From the NCBI RefSeq assembly GCF_009755885.1, contig NZ_VYIX01000001.1:762043-826042 (forward strand): a DNA stretch of 64,000 nt, read 5' to 3'. This DNA is from Brachyspira sp. SAP_772 (GTDB lineage: Bacteria; Spirochaetota; Brachyspiria; Brachyspirales; Brachyspiraceae). Below the pieces are notes generated by a model. That model was not told the origin of the DNA, made no database searches, and worked only from the letters and a program-made list of their open reading frames with translations. The position numbers and the translations under genes were made by a program. Below, one piece after another: positions 21,709 to 31,304 of this stretch (positions are counted from its first letter, which is position 1; each line of letters opens with the position of its first letter).

Positions 21709-24258
21709 TTATTTCTGGTCTGGTCTGGTCTGGTCTGGTCTGGTCTGGTCTGGTCTTATTTTAAATTTAGACCTAAAACTTTCACGCCACTTTTTTACTG
21801 GTATCCACCAAGCTATTTTATTAATACTATTTTCATTAACTCTAAAAGTAAATTTTATTCCAAACAAATATGCAAAAATATAATTATTTGTATTATAAAT
21901 TCCAAAAAATTTTATCCAATTTCTATTTTCTCTAATTTCATTAATTAATTTCATTTTTTCATTATTAAGTCTTATCAATTCATCACTTATCTGATTTATT
22001 CTATTATCTAATTTTGGAATTATATTTTTATTTAATTTACTAATATTAATTTTTAACTCATTATTTTCTTTTATAAGTATATTTATAATATTAGTTTTAT
22101 AATCATCATCTTTTATTTTTTTATCAGAATACAAAGCATTTTTTATCCATTCTAAAGATCTATCTTTTTCTTTTTCTAAAATATTATTTATTTCGGTATA
22201 GTCCATATAGAATAAAAGTTCATAGTTAATGGCATTGGTTTCATTTACTATATCTTTAGAGATAGGTAAAAGTCTATTTTTTATATCAAATAAATTCAAA
22301 ATAGAATTTATCCTATTTAGGTTGCTTTCATAATAATCATAACGCAAACATAAAAAAGGTTTATTATATATAATAGAAAAACACGTCCCATGAAACCCAT
22401 CTGTTATAATACATGAAGCATTCTTTATTAAAGATAACCACTCTTCAGGTTTTTCTATAAAACCATCACTTCTATGATTTGAAAATATAACTTTTTTATT
22501 TATTTTTAAAGCTATTTCATTAACAACTTCTTTCACTTTTTCTTTACTATGTACATAACAAAAAATATAATCCGATATATTTTCATCATTATAAATCAAC
22601 TTATCATATTCTTTTCTATCTATTAAAAATACAGGATCTAATACAAAATCTGATTTTATATTTAAATTCTCATTAAAAAAATTAACTGTTTTCTTTTCTC
22701 TAATGGAAATATAATCAAATAATGATAAATAATATTTCACAGTTTGATTGTATACATAGTCTGAGTATAATTTTTGATTATCATCACCTACAGAAGTAGA
22801 AATAGCTATCTTTTTCTTGCTATTTTCCACAAATTCTAAAAAATATATATATTTACTATAATCAGATACCATATCTCTAGATAAAAAATTGTTCCATAAT
22901 TGATCCGAAGCTGTTATGAACATATCACATTTATTATTCAATTCATGTAAAGATTCTTTATTTATATTATCAAATATATTAACATAATATTTTTCAGCGA
23001 ATTCTCTAGCAATTCCTTTACTATAATAATTATACATGTTAGCATCTTTATCTAGTGTATCTAATACTAATATTGAAAAACCAAGATTTTCTAATAATTT
23101 ATATAAAGCATAATATGTTAATATAGCACCATAGTTATTAGCAAACCAAAAACCTACTAAACATATATCAAATTTGTCATAATTTAAGAATAATTCCTTT
23201 AAACTCTCTTTGTCAAAATTATCAAAAAAATATTTTCTATTCCCTAATACTTTGATTTTTCCATTTATTCCTCCATTTGAAGGTTTTATAGAAGTAACAT
23301 TCTTATAGGTAAAAGAACTATTTATAATATCGAATATATATTTAGCTTTTTTGCTATTTATTAATGTAAGACCTACTCCCTTATTATCATTATCTTTTAC
23401 ACCCCAATAATCACCAATACTAATATCTCCAACCCTTTCATATTTTCTATATTTACAACGTAAACATTCTTCTTTCACAGATATATGTTTTAAAAATGAT
23501 TGTATATAAATATCATAACAACCCCTAGATATATATTCTCTATTATCCCATTTAATATATATCTTATGATCAGCATTCCAACCAAATTTTTCTTTATCTC
23601 TAAAACTAACATACTCTATATTTTTAATTTCTTCATCTGTAAATAATTCTTTTAAATACTTTTTCCAAACTTTTTGAGGTACTATACTATTACAAAGCAA
23701 ATCAACTGTAATTAAATTATCATAATCTTTTCCTAAATAAGAGTATAAAGCAGATACCTGGCAAGGACATCCGCTAAATAATACTTGCTTTTTTTCATTA
23801 AGTAATTTTTTTATTTCTAAAAAAGTATTTCTTAAACTACTTTCTATATATTTAGAGCCTCTTAATTTATCTAAATCTTGTTCATTATTAATTATAATAT
23901 GCTCAACTCCAAGCCAATCTTTAGTAAAAGCAGCTCCACATACATAACCATTATTTTCCAATACATAATTAGCTAATATAGTAAACATACCGCCTGATGA
24001 ACTTTTCATCCTTATATCATCACTAGCTCTAACATCATATATTTCTTGTTTGAAATTGGTTTTAAAATTATCATTCAAAGCATGACATTTTTTTACACAC
24101 AAACCGCAATTTGTACATCTATCTTCATCTATTAGAGGATAACGAAATCCTTCTTTTGTCTCTATCATTTCTATAGCATTATGAGGACATACTTTTTCAC
24201 AAACAGAACAACCAGTACATTCTATTTTATTTAAAATATCTATACTATTATTTTTCAC
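21709..24258 (-). CDS. Ferredoxin/FrhB-domain and polysaccharide pyruvyl transferase fusion
   Basis: The 849 residues hold several modules. Residues 1-60 carry two 4Fe-4S motifs (C14-C17-C20-C24 and C48-C51-C54-C58). Residues about 75-350 resemble the F420 hydrogenase/dehydrogenase beta subunit (GSKYIESSL, FSGCPCQV, CRYKYERV-type Cys region, ISIGDYWG). Residues about 370-680 match a polysaccharide pyruvyl transferase (GFWFANNYGAILTYYALYKLL, ITASDQLWN, ITDGFHGTCFSII). A coiled coil and a WWIPVKKWRESFRSKFKI tail follow. It probably makes a pyruvylated or otherwise modified surface glycan. The last 15 residues are encoded by a pentanucleotide repeat, so the C-terminus may be phase variable. Confidence 0.85.
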   Translation of the reverse strand: MKNNSIDILNKIECTGCSVCEKVCPHNAIEMIETKEGFRYPLIDEDRCTNCGLCVKKCHALNDNFKTNFKQEIYDVRASDDIRMKSSSGGMFTILANYVLENNGYVCGAAFTKDWLGVEHIIINNEQDLDKLRGSKYIESSLRNTFLEIKKLLNEKKQVLFSGCPCQVSALYSYLGKDYDNLITVDLLCNSIVPQKVWKKYLKELFTDEEIKNIEYVSFRDKEKFGWNADHKIYIKWDNREYISRGCYDIYIQSFLKHISVKEECLRCKYRKYERVGDISIGDYWGVKDNDNKGVGLTLINSKKAKYIFDIINSSFTYKNVTSIKPSNGGINGKIKVLGNRKYFFDNFDKESLKELFLNYDKFDICLVGFWFANNYGAILTYYALYKLLENLGFSILVLDTLDKDANMYNYYSKGIAREFAEKYYVNIFDNINKESLHELNNKCDMFITASDQLWNNFLSRDMVSDYSKYIYFLEFVENSKKKIAISTSVGDDNQKLYSDYVYNQTVKYYLSLFDYISIREKKTVNFFNENLNIKSDFVLDPVFLIDRKEYDKLIYNDENISDYIFCYVHSKEKVKEVVNEIALKINKKVIFSNHRSDGFIEKPEEWLSLIKNASCIITDGFHGTCFSIIYNKPFLCLRYDYYESNLNRINSILNLFDIKNRLLPISKDIVNETNAINYELLFYMDYTEINNILEKEKDRSLEWIKNALYSDKKIKDDDYKTNIINILIKENNELKINISKLNKNIIPKLDNRINQISDELIRLNNEKMKLINEIRENRNWIKFFGIYNTNNYIFAYLFGIKFTFRVNENSINKIAWWIPVKKWRESFRSKFKIRPDQTRPDQTRPDQK
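21714..21756 (-). repeat. Pentanucleotide tandem repeat, 8 copies plus a partial
   Basis: On the plus strand TCTGG occurs eight times without interruption (21714-21753) followed by TCT. On the coding (minus) strand this is CCAGA, read as the five-residue cycle RPDQT. The unit is not a multiple of three, so gain or loss of one copy shifts the frame of the 3' end of the fusion gene. The tract is 60% G+C in a very AT-rich setting. Confidence 0.97.
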
Positions 24259-24395
24259 AAATTACTCCATTTATTATAATTTTTTGATTAGCTTGCTTGC
24301 TTTAATAAAGTATAAAGCTAAATAATTTAATTTATTTGATATATTCATACACTATTATTATATAATAAAATAATATTAATATCAAATAAATTTCA

Positions 24396-25916
24396 CTATT
24401 CTAACTTTCTCATTTGGGGGAAAAGAATAGTATCTCTAATGCTAGGCACATTTAAGAAAAGTATAGCCATTCTATCTATTCCTATGCCAAGACCGCCTGT
24501 AGGAGGAAGCCCATATTCTAATGCGTTAATAAAATCTAAATCCATATCCATAGTTTCATCTTCACCGCGAGCTTTTGCTTTTAACTGCTCTTCAAAACGC
24601 TCTTTTTGGTCTATTGGGTCATTAAGCTCACTAAATCCATTAGACATCTCCATTCCGCCAATAAAGAGTTCGTATCTCTCTGTAATGTCTGGATTGTCAG
24701 GATAAGATTTTGAAAGAGGAGAAACTGCTTTAGGATAATTAATAACAAATGTAGGCTGAATAAGTTTTTCTTCAACTTTCTCTTCAAATACCGCAACCAT
24801 TACTTCCCATTTAGTAGGCTTGCTTTTTGAAGTGTCTATCTCTACTCCTATTGATTTTGCTTTTGATATAGCTTCATCGTCTGATTCTATAGCATTGAAA
24901 TCAAGACCTGAATGCTCTTTAACTAAATCAACCATAGGTATTCTTGCAAATGGAGGCTTAAAATTAATCTCATAATCTTTATATTGAGAGTTATATTTTC
25001 CATTTAATTTAAAACATACTTTTGAGAACACCTCTTCTACCAATTCCATAACCTTGTGGAAATTAGCATAAGCCATATAAGCTTCCATCATAGTAAACTC
25101 TGGATTATGTCTTGTAGATATTCCTTCATTACGGAAATTTCTGTTAAGCTCAAATACTTTATCAAAACCGCCAACTATAAGCCTTTTTAAATAAAGTTCA
25201 GGTGCTATTCTTAAATAAAGTGTCATATCTAAAGTATTATGATGTGTAACAAATGGTTTAGCCTTAGCTCCTCCAATTAATGGGTGCATCATAGGAGTTT
25301 CTACTTCAAGAAAGTTATTTTCTATCATTACTTCTCTTATAGCAGATATCATTTTAGAACGTTTAATAAATGCTTCTTTAACGTCATCATTCATTATTAA
25401 ATCAACATATCTTTGTCTATAACGAAGCTCTGTGTCAGTTAGTCCGTGGAATTTTTCAGGAAGCGGATTTAATGATTTTGTAAGAAGCTTTAATTCGCTT
25501 GCATATATTGTAATCTCTCCTGTTTTTGTTTTAAAAACAGTTCCTTTTACTCCAACAATATCACCTATATCTATAAGTTTTTTGAATACTGTATTATAAA
25601 ACTCATCGCCAAGCTTATCTTTTTGTATATAAGCTTGAATAGTGCCTACTGAATCTTTTATAGTTAAAAATGAAGATTTACCCATAACTCTATAAAGCAT
25701 AATTCTTCCAGCAACGGCAACTTCAGTTTCATTCTTTTCAAGCTCTTCAAATTTCTCTGCTATATCCTTTGATTTATAAGTTACATCATAACTATTTGGA
25801 AACGGGTTTATTCCCATACTTCTTAATGTGTTTAACTTTTCTTTTCTGTTTTCTTTTTCTACACTAGTATTTTTTTCATTTTGTGTGTTTTCAGAATGAT
25901 TTTGATTTTCTGACAT
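24396..25916 (-). CDS. lysS: Lysyl-tRNA synthetase, class II
   Basis: LysS charges tRNA-Lys. The 506 residues show an N-terminal anticodon-binding OB fold (about 60-170, VAVAGRIMLYRVMGKSSFLTI) and a class II catalytic core with motif 2 (FRNEGISTRHNPEFTMMEAYMAY) and motif 3 (GLGIGIDRMAILF). A polar N-terminal extension of about 25 residues precedes the usual start. An AGAGGGATAA element lies just upstream. The length is normal, and I see no T-box leader in the 143 bases upstream. Confidence 0.97.
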   Translation of the reverse strand: MSENQNHSENTQNEKNTSVEKENRKEKLNTLRSMGINPFPNSYDVTYKSKDIAEKFEELEKNETEVAVAGRIMLYRVMGKSSFLTIKDSVGTIQAYIQKDKLGDEFYNTVFKKLIDIGDIVGVKGTVFKTKTGEITIYASELKLLTKSLNPLPEKFHGLTDTELRYRQRYVDLIMNDDVKEAFIKRSKMISAIREVMIENNFLEVETPMMHPLIGGAKAKPFVTHHNTLDMTLYLRIAPELYLKRLIVGGFDKVFELNRNFRNEGISTRHNPEFTMMEAYMAYANFHKVMELVEEVFSKVCFKLNGKYNSQYKDYEINFKPPFARIPMVDLVKEHSGLDFNAIESDDEAISKAKSIGVEIDTSKSKPTKWEVMVAVFEEKVEEKLIQPTFVINYPKAVSPLSKSYPDNPDITERYELFIGGMEMSNGFSELNDPIDQKERFEEQLKAKARGEDETMDMDLDFINALEYGLPPTGGLGIGIDRMAILFLNVPSIRDTILFPQMRKLE

Positions 25917-26059
25917 TAAATTATCCCTCTTAACAAATATTTCTATTTTAACAGTTTAAATAACTGAAAATAATACAATAAATATATATTATATTAAAAA
26001 AAAACTCTATAACAAAAAAATGATTATTTAAAAGAAAAATAATAAAATTAATTAACAAA

Positions 26060-26563
26060 TTATCCCGCTAAATCACCATACTCAATATTTTTATCGCCAT
26101 CAACATAAACTATCAAAGAATGATGCTTAAAATAATCAGGTTCAAAAAGTATATGCATAGTAGTATCTGGTCTAGATTCATCTTCCTCAAAATCAATTAG
26201 TATGCTATCTAAATACATAGCCTTATAAAAATCTTCCTCTTTTATTGGAATATTAATTATCTCGCCAATAGCATTTTGATAAGAATTATCATCTATTTGT
26301 TTATTTGTAGAAACCCACTCTTCTGCCAAAGTAATACATTGTTTTGAAATAAGAAAGTCAGAAATAGCTTTTTTATGCTCTTCTATCCATTTCAATATTT
26401 CATTAATTTTATCTGCATATTTTAATAACATATCAGATTTATTCGATTCCTCTCCAAAATCTATAATCAAACTAATATTCTCATCTTCCCATAAATTGCA
26501 TGAAGCTTCATAAGAAAAATAATCACTTTCAGAAAAATCTTTTATTTGTAAAGAATTTGACAT
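26060..26563 (-). CDS. Hypothetical acidic protein, DUF2004/DUF2262-like
   Basis: This 167-residue protein has no signal or membrane segment and is rich in Asp/Glu. Its C-terminal end (ILFEPDYFKHHSLIVYVDGDKNIEYGDLAG) resembles the end of DUF2004/DUF2262 proteins, some of which are placed among immunity-type proteins. I see no toxin gene beside it. It lies between the cytidylate-kinase-like gene and lysS on the same strand, with gaps that allow separate transcription. Assignment is tentative. Confidence 0.5.
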   Translation of the reverse strand: MSNSLQIKDFSESDYFSYEASCNLWEDENISLIIDFGEESNKSDMLLKYADKINEILKWIEEHKKAISDFLISKQCITLAEEWVSTNKQIDDNSYQNAIGEIINIPIKEEDFYKAMYLDSILIDFEEDESRPDTTMHILFEPDYFKHHSLIVYVDGDKNIEYGDLAG

Positions 26564-26622
26564 CTCTAACTAATCCTAAAATAGTTTTGTTAATAGTATA
26601 ATACATTAAATTATAAAATTCA

Positions 26623-27255
26623 TCATTTTTTTATATTTTTTAATTTTTTATTCATACCATATATTATAATATCGCAAATCTCATCATAATTAAAACAACC
26701 GCTATCTAAAGTCATATTATAATTTATCATATTCCCCCATTCTTCTCCAGTATAATATTTATGATAATTATATCTATAAGAATCCATATTCTTTAACTCT
26801 CTCTCAGCATTTTCTATATTTACTCCATATTCTTCATTTATTCTTTTTATTCTATTTTCTATAGAAGAGTGAATAAATACATTAAAAGAATTATCAGAAT
26901 ATTTTAATATAAAACTAGCACACCTCCCTATTATAATAGCTGATTCTTTTTTAGCTATATCACTTATTACTTTGCTTTGTATTTCAAATATTCTATCTAG
27001 TGTAGAATAAGTTTTATTTCCTGCAAAAGGGCTTTCAAATTTTCTTTTATTATATGCTGTAAAAAATATATTATCATTTATAAAACATTCATCTTTCAAT
27101 TCTATAATACCTCTAGCTAATCCTGTTTTATCAACAACTATATCAATCAATTCTTTATCATAAAAATTGACATTCAGTATTTTAGCTAATTTCTCTCCAA
27201 TTAGCCTTCCTCCGCTTCCATATTGTCTGCTTATTGTTATAATAAAATTATCCAT
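26623..27255 (-). CDS. Cytidylate kinase-like family protein
   Basis: The N-terminus IITISRQYGSGGRLIGEKLAK is the P-loop form typical of the cytidylate kinase-like family, with GSGG in place of a standard Walker A Lys/Thr pair. The NVNFYDKELID segment follows as in Cmk. IIIGRCASFIL and the VFIHSSIENRIKRI region complete the nucleoside-kinase fold in 210 residues. These proteins are often annotated as cytidylate kinases but are divergent from true Cmk, so the substrate is uncertain. It is divergent from the ABC exporter gene. Confidence 0.8.
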   Translation of the reverse strand: MDNFIITISRQYGSGGRLIGEKLAKILNVNFYDKELIDIVVDKTGLARGIIELKDECFINDNIFFTAYNKRKFESPFAGNKTYSTLDRIFEIQSKVISDIAKKESAIIIGRCASFILKYSDNSFNVFIHSSIENRIKRINEEYGVNIENAERELKNMDSYRYNYHKYYTGEEWGNMINYNMTLDSGCFNYDEICDIIIYGMNKKLKNIKK

Positions 27256-27424
27256 AAAACTATATTAACTTTTATAAAATATTGTTAAATATTATAATAT
27301 AAAAAATATTTAAATCCATACTAATAATTAACTATTATTCAAATTAATTGTTTTTTATTGCATTAATTAATAATTAAATATAAAATATATAAAACTTGAT
27401 TGCATATAATTTTTAGGATTTTAA

Positions 27425-29377
27425 ATGATAAAAAAAATAAAAGAATTTTTTAAAAAAGGAAATAAACCATTTGATTATGGAGCAGTTACAGAAGAACATA
27501 GAAAAAAATATTATGGTAAAATAGAAAAACATCCATATAAAAGAATGTGGTCATATGCTATGAGACATAAAAAGCTTTTTATACCATCTTTTATAATTAG
27601 CATAATGTATACAATAATTAATATACTTCCTCCTTTTTTTGGTCAATTAGCAATATCTATTACAGGCGGTAAAAGAGTTGATTTACTTGATAAAATACCT
27701 TTTGTAAATGAGTTAGCATCTAAATTTAGCAACATTAGTACAAAACAATTAGCAGAACAATTTTTAACAGCAGATAGCATAACTAATCCAATAGTAATAG
27801 CACAATTTGCTTTTATTATTATAATAGGCTTCATATATGTAATATTTCGTGTTAGTTTTGATTATATTAAAACATTTCTCTTTCAATTTACAGCACAAGA
27901 AATAGGCAAAGATGTTCGTGCTGATATGTTAAAAGGGTTAATGAATACGGATATAGCATATTTTAAACAAGAAAAAGAAGGCGATTTAATGAGCAGAGTC
28001 ATTAATGAATCTGGAACTATAGAGAATTTTCTATCTACTACATTACCAAATATGATAACAGTACCTTTGACTTTAATACTCACATTAGCAGTATTATTAG
28101 TGTTAAATGTCAAACTTACTTTAGCATGTTTTATAGCTGCCCCGCTGATAGGACTTGGTATTGATAAAGTTTCAAAACTAATAAGAACAAGAGTTACAGC
28201 TGAGCAGAATTTATTAGGGGCTACTACTTCATTGATACAAGAAGATATAAGAGGAATAGAGGTTATAAAAATATTTTCTAAAGAAGATGAAGAAGTAACA
28301 AAATATAGAAAAGTATATGCCGATTTAATAGGATTTATGAGAAAAATAGCTTTGCTTACTTCGTTAAATAGACCTATGACAGAGCTTGTAATGATAGTAG
28401 CTATGCTTATAATACTTGCTTACGGCGGATTTTTAATATTTAAAGGTGAGATGCCTTTTGAGTTTTTGTGGGGATTTTTGCTTTATATGCTTAATATTTC
28501 AACTCCTGTAAGGGATTTATCTGGAATATTTATTAATCTTCAAAGAACCATGGGGATAGCTCAAAGGGTTTTTCAAATAATAGATTTACCTTCTGAACAA
28601 GTTGATGACCCTACTAAAAAAGAAATGAAACCAATAGAGCATTCTATAACTTTTGAAAATGTTAATTTTGAATATACTAAAAGAGGAGAAGAAAAACCTT
28701 TCCACTTAGGCCCTATTAGTTTTAATGTAAAAAAAGGAGATGTTGTTGCTTTTGTTGGTAATAGCGGCGGCGGTAAAACTACTTTAATAAGCCTTATACC
28801 TAAATTATTTACCCCTTCTGAAGGTGTTATTAGATTTGATGGTATAGATATTAACGAACTTAATACAAGAAGTGTGAGAAATCAAATTGGTGTGGTATCT
28901 CAAGAGAATATTTTATTTTATGGTACTGTAAGAGAAAATATACTTTATGCTAACCCTAATGCAACTGATGATGATTTATTAAGAGCTGCAAAAATAGCAC
29001 ATGCTGATGAGTTTATATTAAAACTTCCAAATGGATACGATACTCATATAGGTCCAAGAGGGGTAATGCTTTCAGGCGGTCAGCGTCAGCGTATAGCTTT
29101 AGCAAGGGCAGTATTAAAAAAACCTTCTATATTAATACTTGATGAAGCTACAAGTGCATTAGATACAGAAAGTGAAATGTATGTTCAAAAAGCATTAAAT
29201 GAAATTATTAACCTTCAAACTACATTTGTAATTGCACATAGATTATCTACTATAAAAAATGCTACTTACATTTGTGTTGTCGAAAATGGTAAGATTACAG
29301 AATCTGGCACACATGAAGAGCTTATGAAAAAAGGCGGAAAATATCAGTATTTGTATTCGCTTCAGTTTAGGGATTAA
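27425..29377 (+). CDS. ABC transporter, fused permease and ATPase (exporter type)
   Basis: The 650-residue half-transporter has a cytoplasmic N-terminus of about 55 residues, six membrane helices (about 58-340) and a C-terminal nucleotide-binding domain. Motifs are Walker A (GNSGGGKTT), the Q-loop, the ABC signature (LSGGQRQR), Walker B (ILILDEATSALD) and the switch His (IAHRLST). It should act as a homodimer, exporting a lipid, peptide or drug, as in the MsbA-like group. An AGGA element precedes the ATG. rdgB follows after only 5 bases, suggesting co-transcription without a functional link. Confidence 0.93.
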   Translation: MIKKIKEFFKKGNKPFDYGAVTEEHRKKYYGKIEKHPYKRMWSYAMRHKKLFIPSFIISIMYTIINILPPFFGQLAISITGGKRVDLLDKIPFVNELASKFSNISTKQLAEQFLTADSITNPIVIAQFAFIIIIGFIYVIFRVSFDYIKTFLFQFTAQEIGKDVRADMLKGLMNTDIAYFKQEKEGDLMSRVINESGTIENFLSTTLPNMITVPLTLILTLAVLLVLNVKLTLACFIAAPLIGLGIDKVSKLIRTRVTAEQNLLGATTSLIQEDIRGIEVIKIFSKEDEEVTKYRKVYADLIGFMRKIALLTSLNRPMTELVMIVAMLIILAYGGFLIFKGEMPFEFLWGFLLYMLNISTPVRDLSGIFINLQRTMGIAQRVFQIIDLPSEQVDDPTKKEMKPIEHSITFENVNFEYTKRGEEKPFHLGPISFNVKKGDVVAFVGNSGGGKTTLISLIPKLFTPSEGVIRFDGIDINELNTRSVRNQIGVVSQENILFYGTVRENILYANPNATDDDLLRAAKIAHADEFILKLPNGYDTHIGPRGVMLSGGQRQRIALARAVLKKPSILILDEATSALDTESEMYVQKALNEIINLQTTFVIAHRLSTIKNATYICVVENGKITESGTHEELMKKGGKYQYLYSLQFRD

Positions 29378-29382
29378 TATTT

Positions 29383-29973
29383 ATGATAAATAAATTAGTA
29401 ATAGCTACAGCTAATAAGCATAAATTAACTGAAATACAAAACATATTCAAAGACTCTGCAAAAGAGATATTGCCAATGCCTGCAGATATTGGAGAGATAA
29501 TAGAAGATGGAAATAGCTTTATAGAAAACTCTCTAATAAAAGCAAGAGCTGTATATAATCATACAAAACTACCCTCTTTGGCAGATGATTCGGGTATTTG
29601 CATAAATGCTCTTAATGGAAAGCCCGGAATATATTCTGCAAGATACGGCGGAGAAAATTTAGGCTATAAAGAAAAGATGCAGTTAATATTAGATAAATTA
29701 AAAAATAAAAATGATAGAACGGCTTATTTTATCACTTCTGCGGTATGTGTATTAGATAATAATTATTATATAGCTTTAGAGGGGAGAGTTGATGGAGTGA
29801 TAATTGAAAGCCCTAAAGGTTTTGATGGATTCGGTTATGACCCTATATTTAAGCCTAATGGATATGATGTTACATATGCAGAGATGACCTTAGAGCAAAA
29901 AAACTCTATGAGCCATAGAGCAATAGCTATGAATAAAATGAAAGAAATATTGTATAATATAAACAACTTTTAA
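29383..29973 (+). CDS. rdgB: Non-canonical purine NTP pyrophosphatase (RdgB/HAM1)
   Basis: This enzyme hydrolyses dITP, ITP and XTP to monophosphates, keeping damaged purines out of DNA and RNA. The 196 residues show the family motifs: ATANKHKLTEIQ near the N-terminus, LADDSGICINALNGKPGIYSARYGG at about 67-91, the GFGYDPIF motif and the final SHRAIAM. The length is standard. The start lies 5 bases after the ABC exporter gene. Confidence 0.96.
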   Translation: MINKLVIATANKHKLTEIQNIFKDSAKEILPMPADIGEIIEDGNSFIENSLIKARAVYNHTKLPSLADDSGICINALNGKPGIYSARYGGENLGYKEKMQLILDKLKNKNDRTAYFITSAVCVLDNNYYIALEGRVDGVIIESPKGFDGFGYDPIFKPNGYDVTYAEMTLEQKNSMSHRAIAMNKMKEILYNINNF

Positions 29974-30023
29974 TATATAATAAATTCTAAGCTTTCAATA
30001 TATAAAAAAACAATATTAAGCAT

Positions 30024-30052
30024 TTGAATTATTTTTTATTTTTTATTATAAT
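30024..30052 (+). promoter_or_regulatory. Promoter for the flavin oxidoreductase gene
   Basis: TTGAAT (30024-30029), 17 bases, then a consensus TATAAT (30047-30052). The AAGGAG ribosome-binding site at 30078 and ATG at 30092 follow in order. Confidence 0.75.
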
Positions 30053-30091
30053 ATACCCTATCTAAGCATATTATTTTAAGGAGTTTTTATA

Positions 30092-31126
30092 ATGAAAGCA
30101 GAAAAAAGTAATCTTTTTACACCTTTACAAATAGGTAATATAGAAATAAAAAACAGAGTTGTAATGCCTCCAATGTGTATGTATAGTGCTGAAGACGGAT
30201 ATGTTAATGATTGGCACATACAGCATTATGCTACAAGGGCTATAGGAGGAACTGGTTTAATAATAGTAGAAGCTACTGGAGTTTTACCTTATGTAAGCAA
30301 CATTACTGATAATGATTTGGCTATATGGGACGATAAATATATTGACGGTTTAAGCAAATTAGTAAATGCAGTTCATGCTAATGGAGCAAAAATTGGTATA
30401 CAGATTAATCATGCTGGAAGAAAATGCGAGTCTACAAAAATAGATAAAATATACGCTCCAAGTGCTATAGCATTCAATGAAAAATTTAGAACACCTGTAG
30501 AAATGACACAATCAGATATTAATGAAGTAGTAGATGCTTTTGCTAGTGCTGCTGTAAGAGCTAAAAAGGCAGGATTTGACATCATAGAACTTCATGCTGC
30601 TCATGGTTATTTGATTTCTACATTCCTATCACCATTATCAAATAAAAGAACAGACGAATACGGCAAAAACAGAGCTAAATTCTTAGAAGAGATATTAAGA
30701 AAATGCCGCGAAGCTGTAGGAAGTGACTACCCTATACAAGTAAGAATATCTTCTTATGACTGGAGAGAAGGCGGAAACACTGTAAAAGATTTTGCTGAAA
30801 TGCTAAAACCTTTAGAAGAAGCTAAATTAATAGATTCTATAAACGTTAGTACTGGAGCAGTTACAGCAGACGGTAAGATTATTCCTTATGAAGGCTATCA
30901 AGTGCCTTTCTGCAGAGAATTAAAACAATATATGACAGTGCCTTGTATAGGAGGAGGTCTTATATATGACCCTAAAATGGCTAATATGATGGTGAGAAAT
31001 GGCGCTGCTGATGCTATATACATAGGCAGAGAATTATTGAGAAACCCTTATTGGGCATTACAGGCTGCAAGAATTTTAGGCATTGATGTACCATTCCCTA
31101 AACAATATGAAATGGCTAAAAGATAA
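30092..31126 (+). CDS. NADH:flavin oxidoreductase, YqjM/old yellow enzyme type
   Basis: This 344-residue FMN protein reduces activated C=C bonds with NAD(P)H. The N-terminal PMCMYSAEDGYVNDWHIQHYATRA carries the Cys seen in the YqjM subgroup and the following conserved His/Tyr pattern. HAGRKC, HAAHGYLISTFLSPLSNKRTDEYG and the C-terminal GGGLIYDP and IGRELLRNPYWAL complete the barrel and FMN site. No Fe-S domain is attached, so it is the single-domain form. The physiological substrate is unknown; detoxification of electrophiles is common in the family. It is a monocistronic unit with its own promoter and terminator. Confidence 0.93.
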   Translation: MKAEKSNLFTPLQIGNIEIKNRVVMPPMCMYSAEDGYVNDWHIQHYATRAIGGTGLIIVEATGVLPYVSNITDNDLAIWDDKYIDGLSKLVNAVHANGAKIGIQINHAGRKCESTKIDKIYAPSAIAFNEKFRTPVEMTQSDINEVVDAFASAAVRAKKAGFDIIELHAAHGYLISTFLSPLSNKRTDEYGKNRAKFLEEILRKCREAVGSDYPIQVRISSYDWREGGNTVKDFAEMLKPLEEAKLIDSINVSTGAVTADGKIIPYEGYQVPFCRELKQYMTVPCIGGGLIYDPKMANMMVRNGAADAIYIGRELLRNPYWALQAARILGIDVPFPKQYEMAKR

Positions 31127-31146
31127 TTAATAATAATTGTTATATA

Positions 31147-31190
31147 GGCTTTATTATGCATATAAAAAATATGTGTAATAAAGCTTTTTT
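31147..31190 (+). terminator. Terminator after the flavin oxidoreductase gene
   Basis: The stem GCTTTATTA / TAATAAAGC is extended by an inner ATAT pairing and followed by CTTTTTTATTT on the plus strand, just past the stop at 31126. Confidence 0.85.
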
Positions 31191-31304
31191 ATTTAACACA
31201 CGATTAACAAACAATTACTTCAAAAAAAATTTACTCTTTTAATTTATATAAAATATGTTATATTATATGCAAGTTTTTTAGCAAGTCTTTTAATAGGAAA
31301 GTTT

